From Roseiarcus sp963741405 (lineage in GTDB: Bacteria; Pseudomonadota; Alphaproteobacteria; Rhizobiales; Beijerinckiaceae): a stretch of 64,000 nt of DNA. The notes beneath the pieces were generated by a model that was given only the letters and a program-made list of their open reading frames with translations, was not told the DNA's origin and searched no databases. A program made the position numbers and the translations under genes. Where the stretch lies: contig CAVUHX010000037.1 in assembly GCA_963741405.1 (NCBI GenBank), forward strand, positions 62,001 to 126,000. The letters run 5' to 3'. Of the stretch, positions 10,401-18,174 are shown one piece after another; within the stretch, counting starts at the first letter, position 1, and each line of letters starts with the position of its first letter.

Positions 10401-10560
10401 CGCCGCGACAAACTCGGCAAATTTTCTCTTTGCTCGAGGAAAGCGGAGAGAGGCGCTCGATGTTCTAGCCGGCGTGCGCACAAAGTTTTCAGCTGGAGAA
10501 TCGTCGGCGGATTTGCGACGGGCGGACCTCACACTGCAGGCGCTCCGCGCGGCGTCGTGA
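7408..10560 (+). CDS. Class III cyclase-homology / AAA ATPase / helical-repeat protein
   Basis: A 1050-aa cytoplasmic signalling protein. Residues about 10-190 form a class III nucleotidyl cyclase homology domain with the two metal aspartates D17 (VFVDIV) and D61 (VGDG). An ATPase follows with P-loop GDPGVGKS (238-245) and a Walker B-like LLMIIEDIQWID near 370. The C-terminal half is helical and TPR-like. This architecture is common in proteobacteria and actinobacteria and resembles STAND-type regulators. The usual transition-state Asn of the cyclase (normally P-N-L-A-A-R) is His139 here, while Arg143 is kept, so cyclase activity may be lost or altered. ATG 7408 follows an AGGGG element. It converges on the heme-protein operon with a 22-bp gap; no functional link is implied. 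Confidence 0.88.
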   Translation: MIKSGAERRQLTVVFVDIVNSTSLSASLDPEEFFAILSAYHAFCNQRITSFGGNIARTVGDGVLAHFGLPVAHEDDCERAVHAALSIATGICERQFETRESGLVRLRVRIAVNTGIVVVGRMTGEADHDRREVFGMPVHVAARLQDVAPPDRVVIGATTHELVGNAFRCAPLGKHKFKGVSHDVDVWLVEGAADSKSRFAKTPALLSALVGRASEHATLLKIWDKAVAGGGSAVIVSGDPGVGKSRLVHEFRAALPDEAAEVLYLQCSRMHTNTPLAPEIERLRRAARVSDNDTPREVVEKLRSLLALATSDVEGALRYYGALLSIPACEGFAPADLTSPREREQALQTLSGTLLSLSRVRPLLMIIEDIQWIDPTSLELGRQIVSGIASERMLLVATHRSDNAALPFSGSNLVRIQLAKLGDQESEQLLETMLGTASLPHWMVRKIIERTDGVPLFIEAAAQAIRESGLLPIDKDRALAGSSLSELLLPSSLQDFLTERLDALGQAKRLAQVASVFGRQFEFDDLHFLSGVPREALIEGLSKLEAAGVVRRQMRPSGATFAFKHAMIEEAAYASMLKEERRNLHARAAVRFSALGPNHDSSQLAVLAHHYSRAGMLTEAISAWVAAGHAAMQRSAYKEVIANLSEGVELVSKLPASPERSEMEIALHSHLGMAYAALGGWWHPRADRAYVRALDLSRTRGSVREKSIVLWGMTIAKLVNCELLKANEYAQEFRDLATTSGDRETELMAYTATVLVNFFLGRLREAQVAANFVIGRYDPGDHSKLVQIYQHDPNIVALVYAGRIEWLLGNPSRARSCSEKARKLARELNHPFMLAFALILGACDHLFEGEHAANLECVEEGLAIAKEYSLPLYEVFGPLWAIPAFANRDPSLTTLEDLSNNLNMLLDNKYYLQAALYQSHLAIEYARVGAADKADALVLSAECITKETGERWFEPEMYRIRAQLLAENPTSEPCQPTEYFRRALESARSIGALGWELRAATNSANFLFARGKRREALDVLAGVRTKFSAGESSADLRRADLTLQALRAAS

Positions 10561-10582
10561 GCGGGGTCGCCGTGGCGCGGGT

Positions 10583-11923
10583 TCAGCGAGAGACCATGTT
10601 CAGCCGGCGCCGGACGTCAAGCGAAGCGTGGTAGACGGCGAGCCGCATCCGGTTGAGACCGCCGAGCGGTCGATGCTGTGGCAGGCAGTGCCACGGGCTG
10701 AACGACACCTTTTCGCCGTTGTAGCGTTGAGCCGCCCCATCGAAGTCTTGCACGGGAATCTCGATCCGGGCGAGCGAAACCTGCCTGTCCCTCGGGCTGC
10801 TCCAGGGCAGGCTCGCGTCCTCGACATCTTCCGGCGTGGGGGCGTCGCGGATCCGGACTGCGAAATCGAACACCGCCTTTTCGTCCCGCGAATGCGTCTT
10901 AGGATCGAGTTCCGCAATCATCGCCGTACGCATGAAATCGTCGGTTGGTCGCCCGCGGTCGCTCTGCGGAGGAGCGCCAGGCGCGCGCACCGGGAGGGCC
11001 ACATAGCGAACAACCTTGTCGTCGCCCAGCAGATATGGCGTCATTGAATGATAGGTGATCTTCAGCGGGCTCTCGATCGACTGCATCGCGGAGCGAAAGA
11101 AGATCCAGAGCTGCCACAGACGGAATGGGACGAAGAACGCAGCCATCTTCGCGAGCCGTCGCGCTCGCGCAGCCAGAGTGTCTTGAGGCAGAGCGACGAT
11201 CTCAAGGAACTCCGAATAGTCGCTCGCATTCTTGCCGAAGAAAACCGGATAGTTCGTCAGGAGGAAATCCTGCTCCACTGCGGCGGGTTCCCGTCGAAGA
11301 TCATCCCGCAGCGAGGGCAGCAGACCCGGTCCGGGCGGATCCTTCAGTTCCAATTTGATCGCCATGCCGCGCCCGTCCGGTCGGCGGTCGGCTCCCCGGT
11401 CGCCCCGCGCATTGGAGAACCGCACCAGCGCGTCATAGCTGGCGCCCGGACGAAAGACGCCGAGCGCCAGTTCCGGCGGCAGATCGCCGTGCACGACGAG
11501 GCGCGCCTTCAGGTATCCGTGCGGCTTGGCGTGCTGGTCGCGCATCGCGACCGTGTTGGCGTCGCGACGCCTGCCGCCGCAATAGTTCTCGAGGACCGTG
11601 ACGGCCGCGCGATGCGCCATCCGCGAAATGGCGGCCGCCTCTCCGGGCTCCGTTCGTTCGAATCGGGTGAGCGGCAGCGGTCGGTCCGGCAGCATGAGCG
11701 AATTCAGGATGCGCTCGTAGGACCCGGGCGTGACGATGTCGTTGGCGCCGCCAATCGGCGGATCGTTTTTCGGAACCGCGCTGAAGGTCTGTCCGAGGCG
11801 AGTCAGCCATCGCAGCCCCCGGAGACTCGTGACGGCCAGCGCCTCTTTCTCGCTCGGCGCAACGGAGGCCGGGATTCCGGCTGAGCGGCTCTGGAGCGAT
11901 TGCGGAGCGGGCGTCTCATTCAT
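10583..11923 (-). CDS. Catalase-like heme protein (SrpA / y4iL type)
   Basis: A 446-aa protein of the catalase-related superfamily that lacks the full catalase architecture. The proximal heme region near the C-terminus, NRMRLAVYHASLDVRRR, contains the R-x3-Y signature, with the Tyr as the axial heme ligand. A distal-side block includes GVFRPGASYDALVRFSNA. Family members are heme proteins proposed to act as peroxidases or lipid-hydroperoxide enzymes rather than true catalases. ATG 11923 overlaps the stop of the upstream DyP gene (ATGA), so translation is likely coupled. It is the last gene of a four-gene operon with two small homologous proteins and a DyP peroxidase. The exact reaction is unknown. 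Confidence 0.8.
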   Translation of the reverse strand: MNETPAPQSLQSRSAGIPASVAPSEKEALAVTSLRGLRWLTRLGQTFSAVPKNDPPIGGANDIVTPGSYERILNSLMLPDRPLPLTRFERTEPGEAAAISRMAHRAAVTVLENYCGGRRRDANTVAMRDQHAKPHGYLKARLVVHGDLPPELALGVFRPGASYDALVRFSNARGDRGADRRPDGRGMAIKLELKDPPGPGLLPSLRDDLRREPAAVEQDFLLTNYPVFFGKNASDYSEFLEIVALPQDTLAARARRLAKMAAFFVPFRLWQLWIFFRSAMQSIESPLKITYHSMTPYLLGDDKVVRYVALPVRAPGAPPQSDRGRPTDDFMRTAMIAELDPKTHSRDEKAVFDFAVRIRDAPTPEDVEDASLPWSSPRDRQVSLARIEIPVQDFDGAAQRYNGEKVSFSPWHCLPQHRPLGGLNRMRLAVYHASLDVRRRLNMVSR

Positions 11924-13366
11924 GACACGACGACCTGTCCCGCGGCCAACAAGCGGAGCCCGGTCAGGCTCGGCGCAAAGAAATACTCGCCGCCCCTTGT
12001 CGTCACGAATCGAGGGATTCCGCTGCATAGGAACGGCAACCGGCCGGTTGCTTCATCTCCGGGAATCACCATCTGACGTTCGCCACGGCTTCCGACGAGT
12101 GGATCCATGTCGTTGCCTTGCTGAAAATCGTCGCCCGTACCGATCCACGCCTGCTGCACGAACTCAAACTGGTCGAGTCCGGAGTTGAAGGCCAGGAACA
12201 TGATGCCGCGAGGTGAAGGCCCGGGATGACCTTCGCCGTCCGCCTCGTCGTCTGCGCCATCGGGCAAGTAGTCGCCGTAGGCGATGCCTCGGCGGATCAG
12301 CCGCCGCCGCCGCACGATTTTACCGCCGAAGCCCAGCGAATCACGCGGATTGGCGCGCCGGATATGGGCGCCGAGCGGGCAGCATGCCCCAGCCAGATCG
12401 CTCGCATATCCGAAGGTGTTGTTCGGATCCGGTCGTCCCGTGGTCCGCGTGGCGGAGCGTTCAGGGAAGAGGACGAGCGGTGACCCGTCCTTCCAGCGGC
12501 CAACCATCTTTGCTGCAAGGTATTCCTCATAGTCGGCGGGATCGAGGCCCGCAGGGACATGCCGCAGATGCCGTGACGACTCTTGCATAAACCTGCGAAA
12601 TCGACCGACGTGTTGTTGAAGCTTGCGCATGACCAGATAGGAACCGTTGCGCCCAAGGAGGTGGGGCAACGGCATGGGTGCGACTTCGCCGCCTTCCCCC
12701 GGGTAGCCGAGAATGAACTCTCCGGGCGGAATCTTGCGAAACGCGCCCTCCTCGTCGGGATTGCCGCCGCCCCTGGCGTTGCGGTCAGGCACGCCTTCGA
12801 CGTCGGGGTTGCTGATTCCATCTTGGAATCCGAAGTGCTCCTTCCGGGATTGCTCACCGTTCACGGTCAGCCAGTGGCAGTCCTGGGGCTGCAAGACCTC
12901 AATCCGAGTTTCCCCACCGAAGCGGTTCACGCCCTCGACAATCCCTGAAACCTCATTGCATTTTAGCCGCCGTCCCTCCTCATCGACGGCGTAGACCATC
13001 ACGACGACATGGACAGTCTCCCCGTTCCAGGGCGGCTCCCAGCAATTCGGGTCGTCACCGAGCCTTCCGGCGCGCGCCCTCATGCCCTCCTGGAATTCGA
13101 CCGGAAAGCTGGCGAGCGACGCGTAGGGCAACCTCAGCGCTTCGAGTTCCTGCGAAGCTGAGCCCGATATTGACCGCCGCAACCGGTCGCTGGTCGCCCC
13201 ACTCGCCGGGCGTCACCAAGAACGACAACCCGTCGAGAAACTGCCTTCCGCCGTCGGCAGAAAGGATCCGAAACAGCATGAACCGCGCGAACTTGAAGCG
13301 GGGATAGCCGCGCAGGATGTTGCCCTGAAGATCGGACAGATCAAGACGTGGAACGACGTGCTTCAT
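11920..13366 (-). pseudogene. DyP-type peroxidase, interrupted by a one-base frameshift
   Basis: Two frames together give one DyP-type heme peroxidase. The first (ATG 13366) encodes LSDLQGNILRGY and the conserved start of the ferredoxin-like fold up to AVNIGLSFAG. The other frame resumes at LEALRLPYASLASFP and carries the heme signature HFGFQDGISNP (GxxDG with catalytic Asp). Removing one A from the sense GGAACTC near 13147-13148 restores a continuous protein of about 481 aa, the normal length. DyP enzymes use H2O2 to oxidise dyes and other bulky substrates. The stop overlaps the start of the catalase-like gene. It may be a true pseudogene or a consensus error. Confidence 0.8.
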
Positions 13367-13376
13367 CTCGATCGCC

Positions 13377-13973
13377 TCAGAGACTTCCCGGGTGCGGAGC
13401 GGGACGCTCCTCGATGGAGGCCCGCAGTGAAATCAACCTCTCTCTCAATTCCGCCGGAGTGGGCGGCGGCGTCGCTCCCTGGAACCAGAGCATGAGGTCG
13501 ACAAATTTCTCTTTGTACAGCAATGCTCTGAGAATATCGTCCACGGTGTCGTCGGGCCGGTCCGCCAGAAACAGGTTTGTCTCGATCTGGCAGCGCGCGA
13601 AATAGGCGGCGAGCGGGTCCAGGGACGCGATCCCTGGAAACGCCACGCAGTGCCGCCAGATCTCCTCGACTTCATTTCGAATTGCCGCGACCAGGTCCGC
13701 GACAAGGGCATCCGGACTGTCACCGTCGAAATCACAGAGGAACAGCAAATACGAGGACGACAGGGCGTCGCGTTTTGCCGGCAAGCCCTGGTAGGCGAGG
13801 CTGTCGACGACGAAAAAGCGGGCCATATGGATCGCGCGAACTTCGCTCAGTGGCGAACCGTTAGGTTTTCCGTCAAGCTTGCGCAGGTGTTCGCGCAAGG
13901 CGGCGACATCGGCGCCCTTCTTGATCGGAAAAAGGCCGGTAAATCCGTATTTTTTGCCGTTCTGGTTGGCCAT
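13377..13973 (-). CDS. Unknown protein, paralogue of the adjacent upstream gene
   Basis: A 198-aa soluble protein that I do not recognise. It shares a collinear pattern with its upstream neighbour: YLLFLCDFDG, then an IW pair, then LDPLAAYFARCQIET, then TVDDILRALL and a VDL. Spacing is conserved over about 110 residues, so the two are diverged duplicates or subunits of one fold. It ends 10 bp before the DyP peroxidase start. Tight packing with DyP and a catalase-like heme protein suggests a shared redox function (inference). No signal peptide or membrane helix is seen. Confidence 0.7.
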   Translation of the reverse strand: MANQNGKKYGFTGLFPIKKGADVAALREHLRKLDGKPNGSPLSEVRAIHMARFFVVDSLAYQGLPAKRDALSSSYLLFLCDFDGDSPDALVADLVAAIRNEVEEIWRHCVAFPGIASLDPLAAYFARCQIETNLFLADRPDDTVDDILRALLYKEKFVDLMLWFQGATPPPTPAELRERLISLRASIEERPAPHPGSL

Positions 13974-13987
13974 TGCGGGCTCGCTTC

Positions 13988-14674
13988 CTAGGGCGGCGTG
14001 GGACCGAACGTACCAAGCTTGTTTTGAGCGCCGATCAGCAGCCGATGGAACTCGGCCATGAAATCATCGTCCGGCAGAGCCATCTCGCGCTCGGCGAGGT
14101 CTATCACCCTCTCTCGCAGATCGAGGGCGGACCGGACATCCCGAACCGATGCGCCCGGATAGGCGCTGTAGGAATGGTCAGACTCGATCTGATTGCGCTG
14201 AATATAGGCCTTCAGCGGGCCGACCGGCCGCGCAAAAGGGTATCCAACACTCCAGAACCAGACGAGATCGAGAGCCTTGTAAAGGACGTCGGAGAACGCC
14301 TCGATATAAGGACCCCATGGCCCATTGAAGGTGCTGAGAAAAAACAGATAGTCGTAATTCAAGCGTTCGGGTTGCTGGGCCGCGTCGAGACGCGGGAACT
14401 GATCCCGTCTCACGACGACCCAGTGCACGAACTGCAGGAACGCGAGATCCTTCGCGGTCTGTTGAGTGGTCTTGACTTTATCGAAATACCACAGAAGCTT
14501 GGTCACGAACCAGGCGCCGAAGCTCCCCATCGGCGTGATCACGTTGAAGGTGACGGCTTTCGCCAATCCATGTTCGTTTCGCGCAAAATCGGCCACGGAA
14601 TTTCCAGCTCCGATCTCACACAAGGGTGTCCGGCAACCCCACGACAGTCTTACGTGATGCGCAGTGATGACCAT
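13988..14674 (-). CDS. Unknown protein, first gene of the DyP/catalase-like operon
   Basis: A protein of about 228 aa, unrecognised by name. The region LNYDYLFFLSTFNGP, a VW pair, GPLKAYIQRNQIES and SVRDVRSALDL aligns in order with the next gene, showing common ancestry. The N-terminal third (TPMGSFGAWFVTKLLWYF) is aromatic-rich and could contact a membrane or lipid. ATG 14674 is used; a GTG at 14677 or a start nearer 14590 is also possible because the first 25 residues show no similarity to the paralogue. It is separated from the next gene by 14 bp and heads the operon. Confidence 0.65.
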   Translation of the reverse strand: MVITAHHVRLSWGCRTPLCEIGAGNSVADFARNEHGLAKAVTFNVITPMGSFGAWFVTKLLWYFDKVKTTQQTAKDLAFLQFVHWVVVRRDQFPRLDAAQQPERLNYDYLFFLSTFNGPWGPYIEAFSDVLYKALDLVWFWSVGYPFARPVGPLKAYIQRNQIESDHSYSAYPGASVRDVRSALDLRERVIDLAEREMALPDDDFMAEFHRLLIGAQNKLGTFGPTPP

Positions 14675-15154
14675 CACACTTTTGGTACGTATTCATAACG
14701 TTTTTATGGAGCAGATCCGGAGGCGGCGGCAGGGCGTAGTGCGGTTACGGGGAGGTAGCGAACGACCCAATTTGCGGCTCGATCATTGGGGGCTTTCGAG
14801 AAAGAGCGACAATTCCGCTCAAGAGGCGCCGAAACGAGGGGAAATGTCGGGAGTTCGCTCGCCCGGTTTGAACGTAGTCTGCATGCAGAGGCGAAGATCA
14901 TCGTCGACTTGTGAACCAACTCCGTATAAGCGGCGCCCCGCCAGTCTTGAGACCGGAGCGCCCCGATGGGTTGGAAGACGGATACGATACGTGTCAGTCC
15001 GGCGACGATCCGAAGGGCAAGCGAATCAAGTTCTTCGAGGAATGGCGGAGGGTCGGGTTGGGGTCCTGTTCCGGGCGCCTGGGGTCTGGTTCTAACCGCC
15101 AGGCAACGGAACAACGCGGCGGCGGGGCTGTTTGTCGGGACCGAGGAGGCCGAC
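14675..15154. other. Divergent intergenic region
   Basis: 480 bp between the heme-protein operon (minus) and the emrAB pair (plus). The first 30 bp beyond 14674 are AT-richer, fitting a promoter for the operon. Short frames crossing it have no recognisable product. Confidence 0.5.
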
Positions 15155-16333
15155 GTGGTGGCAACGCAAGCCGAAAAACCCTCCGCCGCGTCAGGCGAAG
15201 CCAAGCCCAAAACTCCGACAGCCAGGGGCGATGCGAAGGAGGGCGGGCCGCAGCCTGCGCCGCCGGCGGATCGCCCGGAAGCCGAGGCTGACGGGAAGAA
15301 GCGGGGCGGCGTGCGCTCCTGGATAGGCGTTCACAGGTTCGCGACCATTGCGATCGTGCTTGCGGTCCTGGCGTCGATCGCCGCCGGTGTCGTCTGGGGG
15401 CTGAACGCACGCCACTACGAGGACACGGACGACGCCTTCATCGATGCGCGCCCGAGCGCGATCAGCGCTCAGGTCGCAGCGGCGATCACCGACGTTCCGG
15501 TGACCGACAACGAGATTGTGTCGCCCGGCCAGATCCTGGCGCGGCTCGACAATCGTGATTACCTCGCCGCCCAGACCGAGGCCAAGGCGCAGATCGCGGA
15601 GGGGGAGGCGTCGATCGCCTCCGCGGAGGCCCAGACGAAGGCGCAGCAGTCGGCGGTCGACCAGGCGTCCGAGCAGGTGACCCGGGCGTAGGCGGCCCTG
15701 ACCTATTCCCAGGATCAGTATCAACGAGCCCAGGACCTGCTGACGCGGGGCGCCGGCACGCTGCAGGCGGCGCAGCAGGCCAACGCCGACCTCATCCAAA
15801 AGCGGGCCGCGTTGGACGTGACCAAGGCCGCGCTCGCCGAGGCGAAGCGGCAGTTCGCCGTCTACGCGGCGCAGCGGCAGGCCGGCGAGGCCCCGCGCCA
15901 GCAGGCGGAAGGGCAGCTCGCCCAGGCCCAAGCCAATCTCTCCCGGACCACGCTCGTCGCGCCGTTCAGAGGCCGCGTGACCCAACTGACCGCCGCCAAA
16001 GGCGTCTATGCGACGCCGGGACAGGCGCTGATGCTGGTCGTGCCCCTCGATGTCTGGGTCACCGCGAATTTTCGCGAGACCCAACTTGCCGACATGCATG
16101 CAGGCCAGCCGGCCAATCTTTGCGTCGACGCCTACGGCAAGTGCTTCCCCGGGCATGTCGACAGCATTCAGGCTGGCAGCGGCACGGCCTTCAGCGTTCT
16201 TCCGGCGGAAAACGCGACCGGCAACTACGTCAAGGTCGTTCAGCGCGTGCCGGTGAAACTCGTGTTCAACAAACAGCCGGATCTCGAACTGGGTCCCGGC
16301 ATGTCGGTGACGCCGTCGGTCAAGGTGCGATGA
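15155..16333 (+). pseudogene. emrA: EmrA/HlyD-type membrane fusion protein with in-frame amber codon
   Basis: The frame encodes a periplasmic adaptor of an EmrAB-type pump: a cytoplasmic N-tail rich in Ala/Pro/Lys, one transmembrane helix near residues 60-85 (FATIAIVLAVLASIAAGVVW), a biotinyl-lipoyl-like half, a long coiled-coil hairpin and the C-terminal barrel. A TAG at 15689-15691 interrupts the coiled coil. The same frame continues directly with AALTYSQDQYQRAQ to the normal end, so a single GAG-to-TAG type change would explain it. GTG 15155 follows GAGGAGG and is preferred to earlier in-frame starts. The gene ends in an ATGA overlap with emrB. Without read-through or suppression the adaptor would be truncated. 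Confidence 0.8.
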
Positions 16334-17943
16334 CGGCGCGCGGGGCGGACAAGGGCTGGGACCCGAGCCGCTCGGCCGCCGGATCGCACAACCCGTGGCT
16401 CATTACGCTCATCCTGTCGATGGCGACCTTCATGACGGTGCTCGACACCTCGATCGCCAATGTCGCGCTGCTGAATATCGCGGGGGCGCTTGGAACGAGC
16501 GTCGACGAGAGCACCTGGATCCTGACCAGCTATCTGGTCGCCAACGCAATCATCCTGCCGATCAGCGGCTGGCTGTCCGACGTCATCGGCCGCAAGCGGT
16601 TCTACATGCTCTCGGTCGGCCTGTTCTCTGTCGCCTCCCTCATGTGCGGCCTCGCGCCGAATCTCTCGCTTCTGATCGCGGCCCGCGTTCTTCAGGGGAT
16701 CGGGGGCGGAGGCATGGCGCCGAGCGAACAGGCGATGTTGGCCGATTCCTTTCCGCCATCGAAGCGGGCGCAGGCTTTCGCAGCCTACGGAGTGGCCGTG
16801 ATCGCGGCGCCGGCGCTGGGCCCGTCGATTGGCGGCTACATCACCGACAACGTTTCCTGGCATTGGATCTTCTTCATCAACGTGCCGGTCGGCGCGCTGT
16901 CGCTCGCGCTGGTCGCCGCCCTGGTCGACGAGCCCCCGGCCCTGGTCCGGGAGCGTCTGGCGCTGTGGCGGGGGGGACTGCGTATCGACTGGATCGGCTT
17001 CGTTCTGGCCGCGCTGGCGCTCGGCTTCCTCGAGATCGTGCTCGACAAGGGACAGGAGGACGACTGGTTCAACTCGGGTTTCATCCTCGTCTGCACGATC
17101 GTGTCGGCGGTTTCGTTCGTCGCGTTCCTGCCCTGGGAGCTGTCGCGCGACGATCCGATTGTCGACGTCAGCCTGATCGGGCGACGCCAGTTCGGCACAT
17201 CCTTCTTCGTCATGCTTGCGGTCGGGGCGATCCTGTTCGGCACCACGCAGCTCATGCCCCAATTGCTGCAGGAGAGTTTCGGCTATACCGCGACCTGGGC
17301 CGGCCTCACCTTGATGCCGGGCGGCTTCGCCTCGATGCTGATGATGATTGCGGCCGGGCAGGTGAGCCGCCTCGTTCAGCCTCGATATATGATGGCCGGC
17401 GCGCTGGTCCTGATTGCGCTGGCGCTTTATCATTTCACCGGCCTCGCGCCGGAGGCCGACTTCTGGTGGTTCGCCTGGGCGCGCGTTTTCCAGATGGCCG
17501 CGCTGCCGTTCCTGTTCCTGACGATCACCAGCTATTCCTATGTCGGGCTGCCCTGGGGAAAGTCGGGCCAGGCGTCGGCGCTGATCAATGTCGCGCGCAA
17601 TCTCGGCGGCAGCATCGGCGTGTCGGCCTCGCAGACACTGCTGGCGCGGCGGGAGCAGTTTCATCAGTCGCGCCTCGTCGAGCACTTCAGTCCTTCGTCG
17701 ATCCCCTACGGCCAGGCGCTCAAGCTCGCCGCTGCCAATTTCACCCGGCACGGGACAGCCGCGGCCGACGCCACGCGCGAGGCGCAGGCCTGGGTCGGGC
17801 AGATGCTGACGAGCCAGGCGACCTTGCTCGCCTATATCGACGTGTTCGCCGCCCTTTCGCTGTTCGCGCTGCTGCTCGTTCCGGCGGCCTTTCTCCTGCA
17901 GCGGGTCGACCTGAGCGCCGGCCCGCGAAGGACGGCTCATTAG
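16330..17943 (+). CDS. emrB: EmrB-type drug efflux MFS permease (DHA2, 14 TM)
   Basis: A 537-aa inner-membrane permease. It has the MFS motif A region GWLSDVIGRKRFY after helix 2, motif C-like ALGPSIGGYI in helix 5 and FMTVLDTSIANVAL at the first helix, all typical of the DHA2 family (14 helices). With EmrA and an outer-membrane channel such pumps expel hydrophobic compounds by proton antiport. ATG 16330 overlaps the emrA stop by four bases, indicating coupled translation. No TolC gene or local regulator is visible, and the interrupted partner emrA may leave the pump non-functional. Confidence 0.9.
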   Translation: MTARGADKGWDPSRSAAGSHNPWLITLILSMATFMTVLDTSIANVALLNIAGALGTSVDESTWILTSYLVANAIILPISGWLSDVIGRKRFYMLSVGLFSVASLMCGLAPNLSLLIAARVLQGIGGGGMAPSEQAMLADSFPPSKRAQAFAAYGVAVIAAPALGPSIGGYITDNVSWHWIFFINVPVGALSLALVAALVDEPPALVRERLALWRGGLRIDWIGFVLAALALGFLEIVLDKGQEDDWFNSGFILVCTIVSAVSFVAFLPWELSRDDPIVDVSLIGRRQFGTSFFVMLAVGAILFGTTQLMPQLLQESFGYTATWAGLTLMPGGFASMLMMIAAGQVSRLVQPRYMMAGALVLIALALYHFTGLAPEADFWWFAWARVFQMAALPFLFLTITSYSYVGLPWGKSGQASALINVARNLGGSIGVSASQTLLARREQFHQSRLVEHFSPSSIPYGQALKLAAANFTRHGTAAADATREAQAWVGQMLTSQATLLAYIDVFAALSLFALLLVPAAFLLQRVDLSAGPRRTAH

Positions 17944-18174
17944 GGAACTCGAAATAACTCGACAATTAAGTATATATGCCTCCAGATCTTTCCGGAGCCT
18001 TTTCGGCTCGCCGCTAAGGCGGTCCGCAAGCTGTTGAAATGCTTGACCCTCGCCGCTAAAGCGGCGCTAACCGATCAGGCCGGCTCGACCCGGAACGTCA
18101 TCATAGGATCCTCGCCGGGACGCGAGACCGCTATGACGCGAAGGAAGACGCCGCCAGCCGATGGAGATCCCGTG

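Noticed and set aside
16240..17940. 566-codon minus-strand frame
   Set aside because: Antisense of emrB, highly charged and without family features.
18052..18067. Palindrome CGCCGCTAAAGCGGCG as terminator of emrB
   Set aside because: No T-run on either strand and over 100 bp from the stop; too weak to call.
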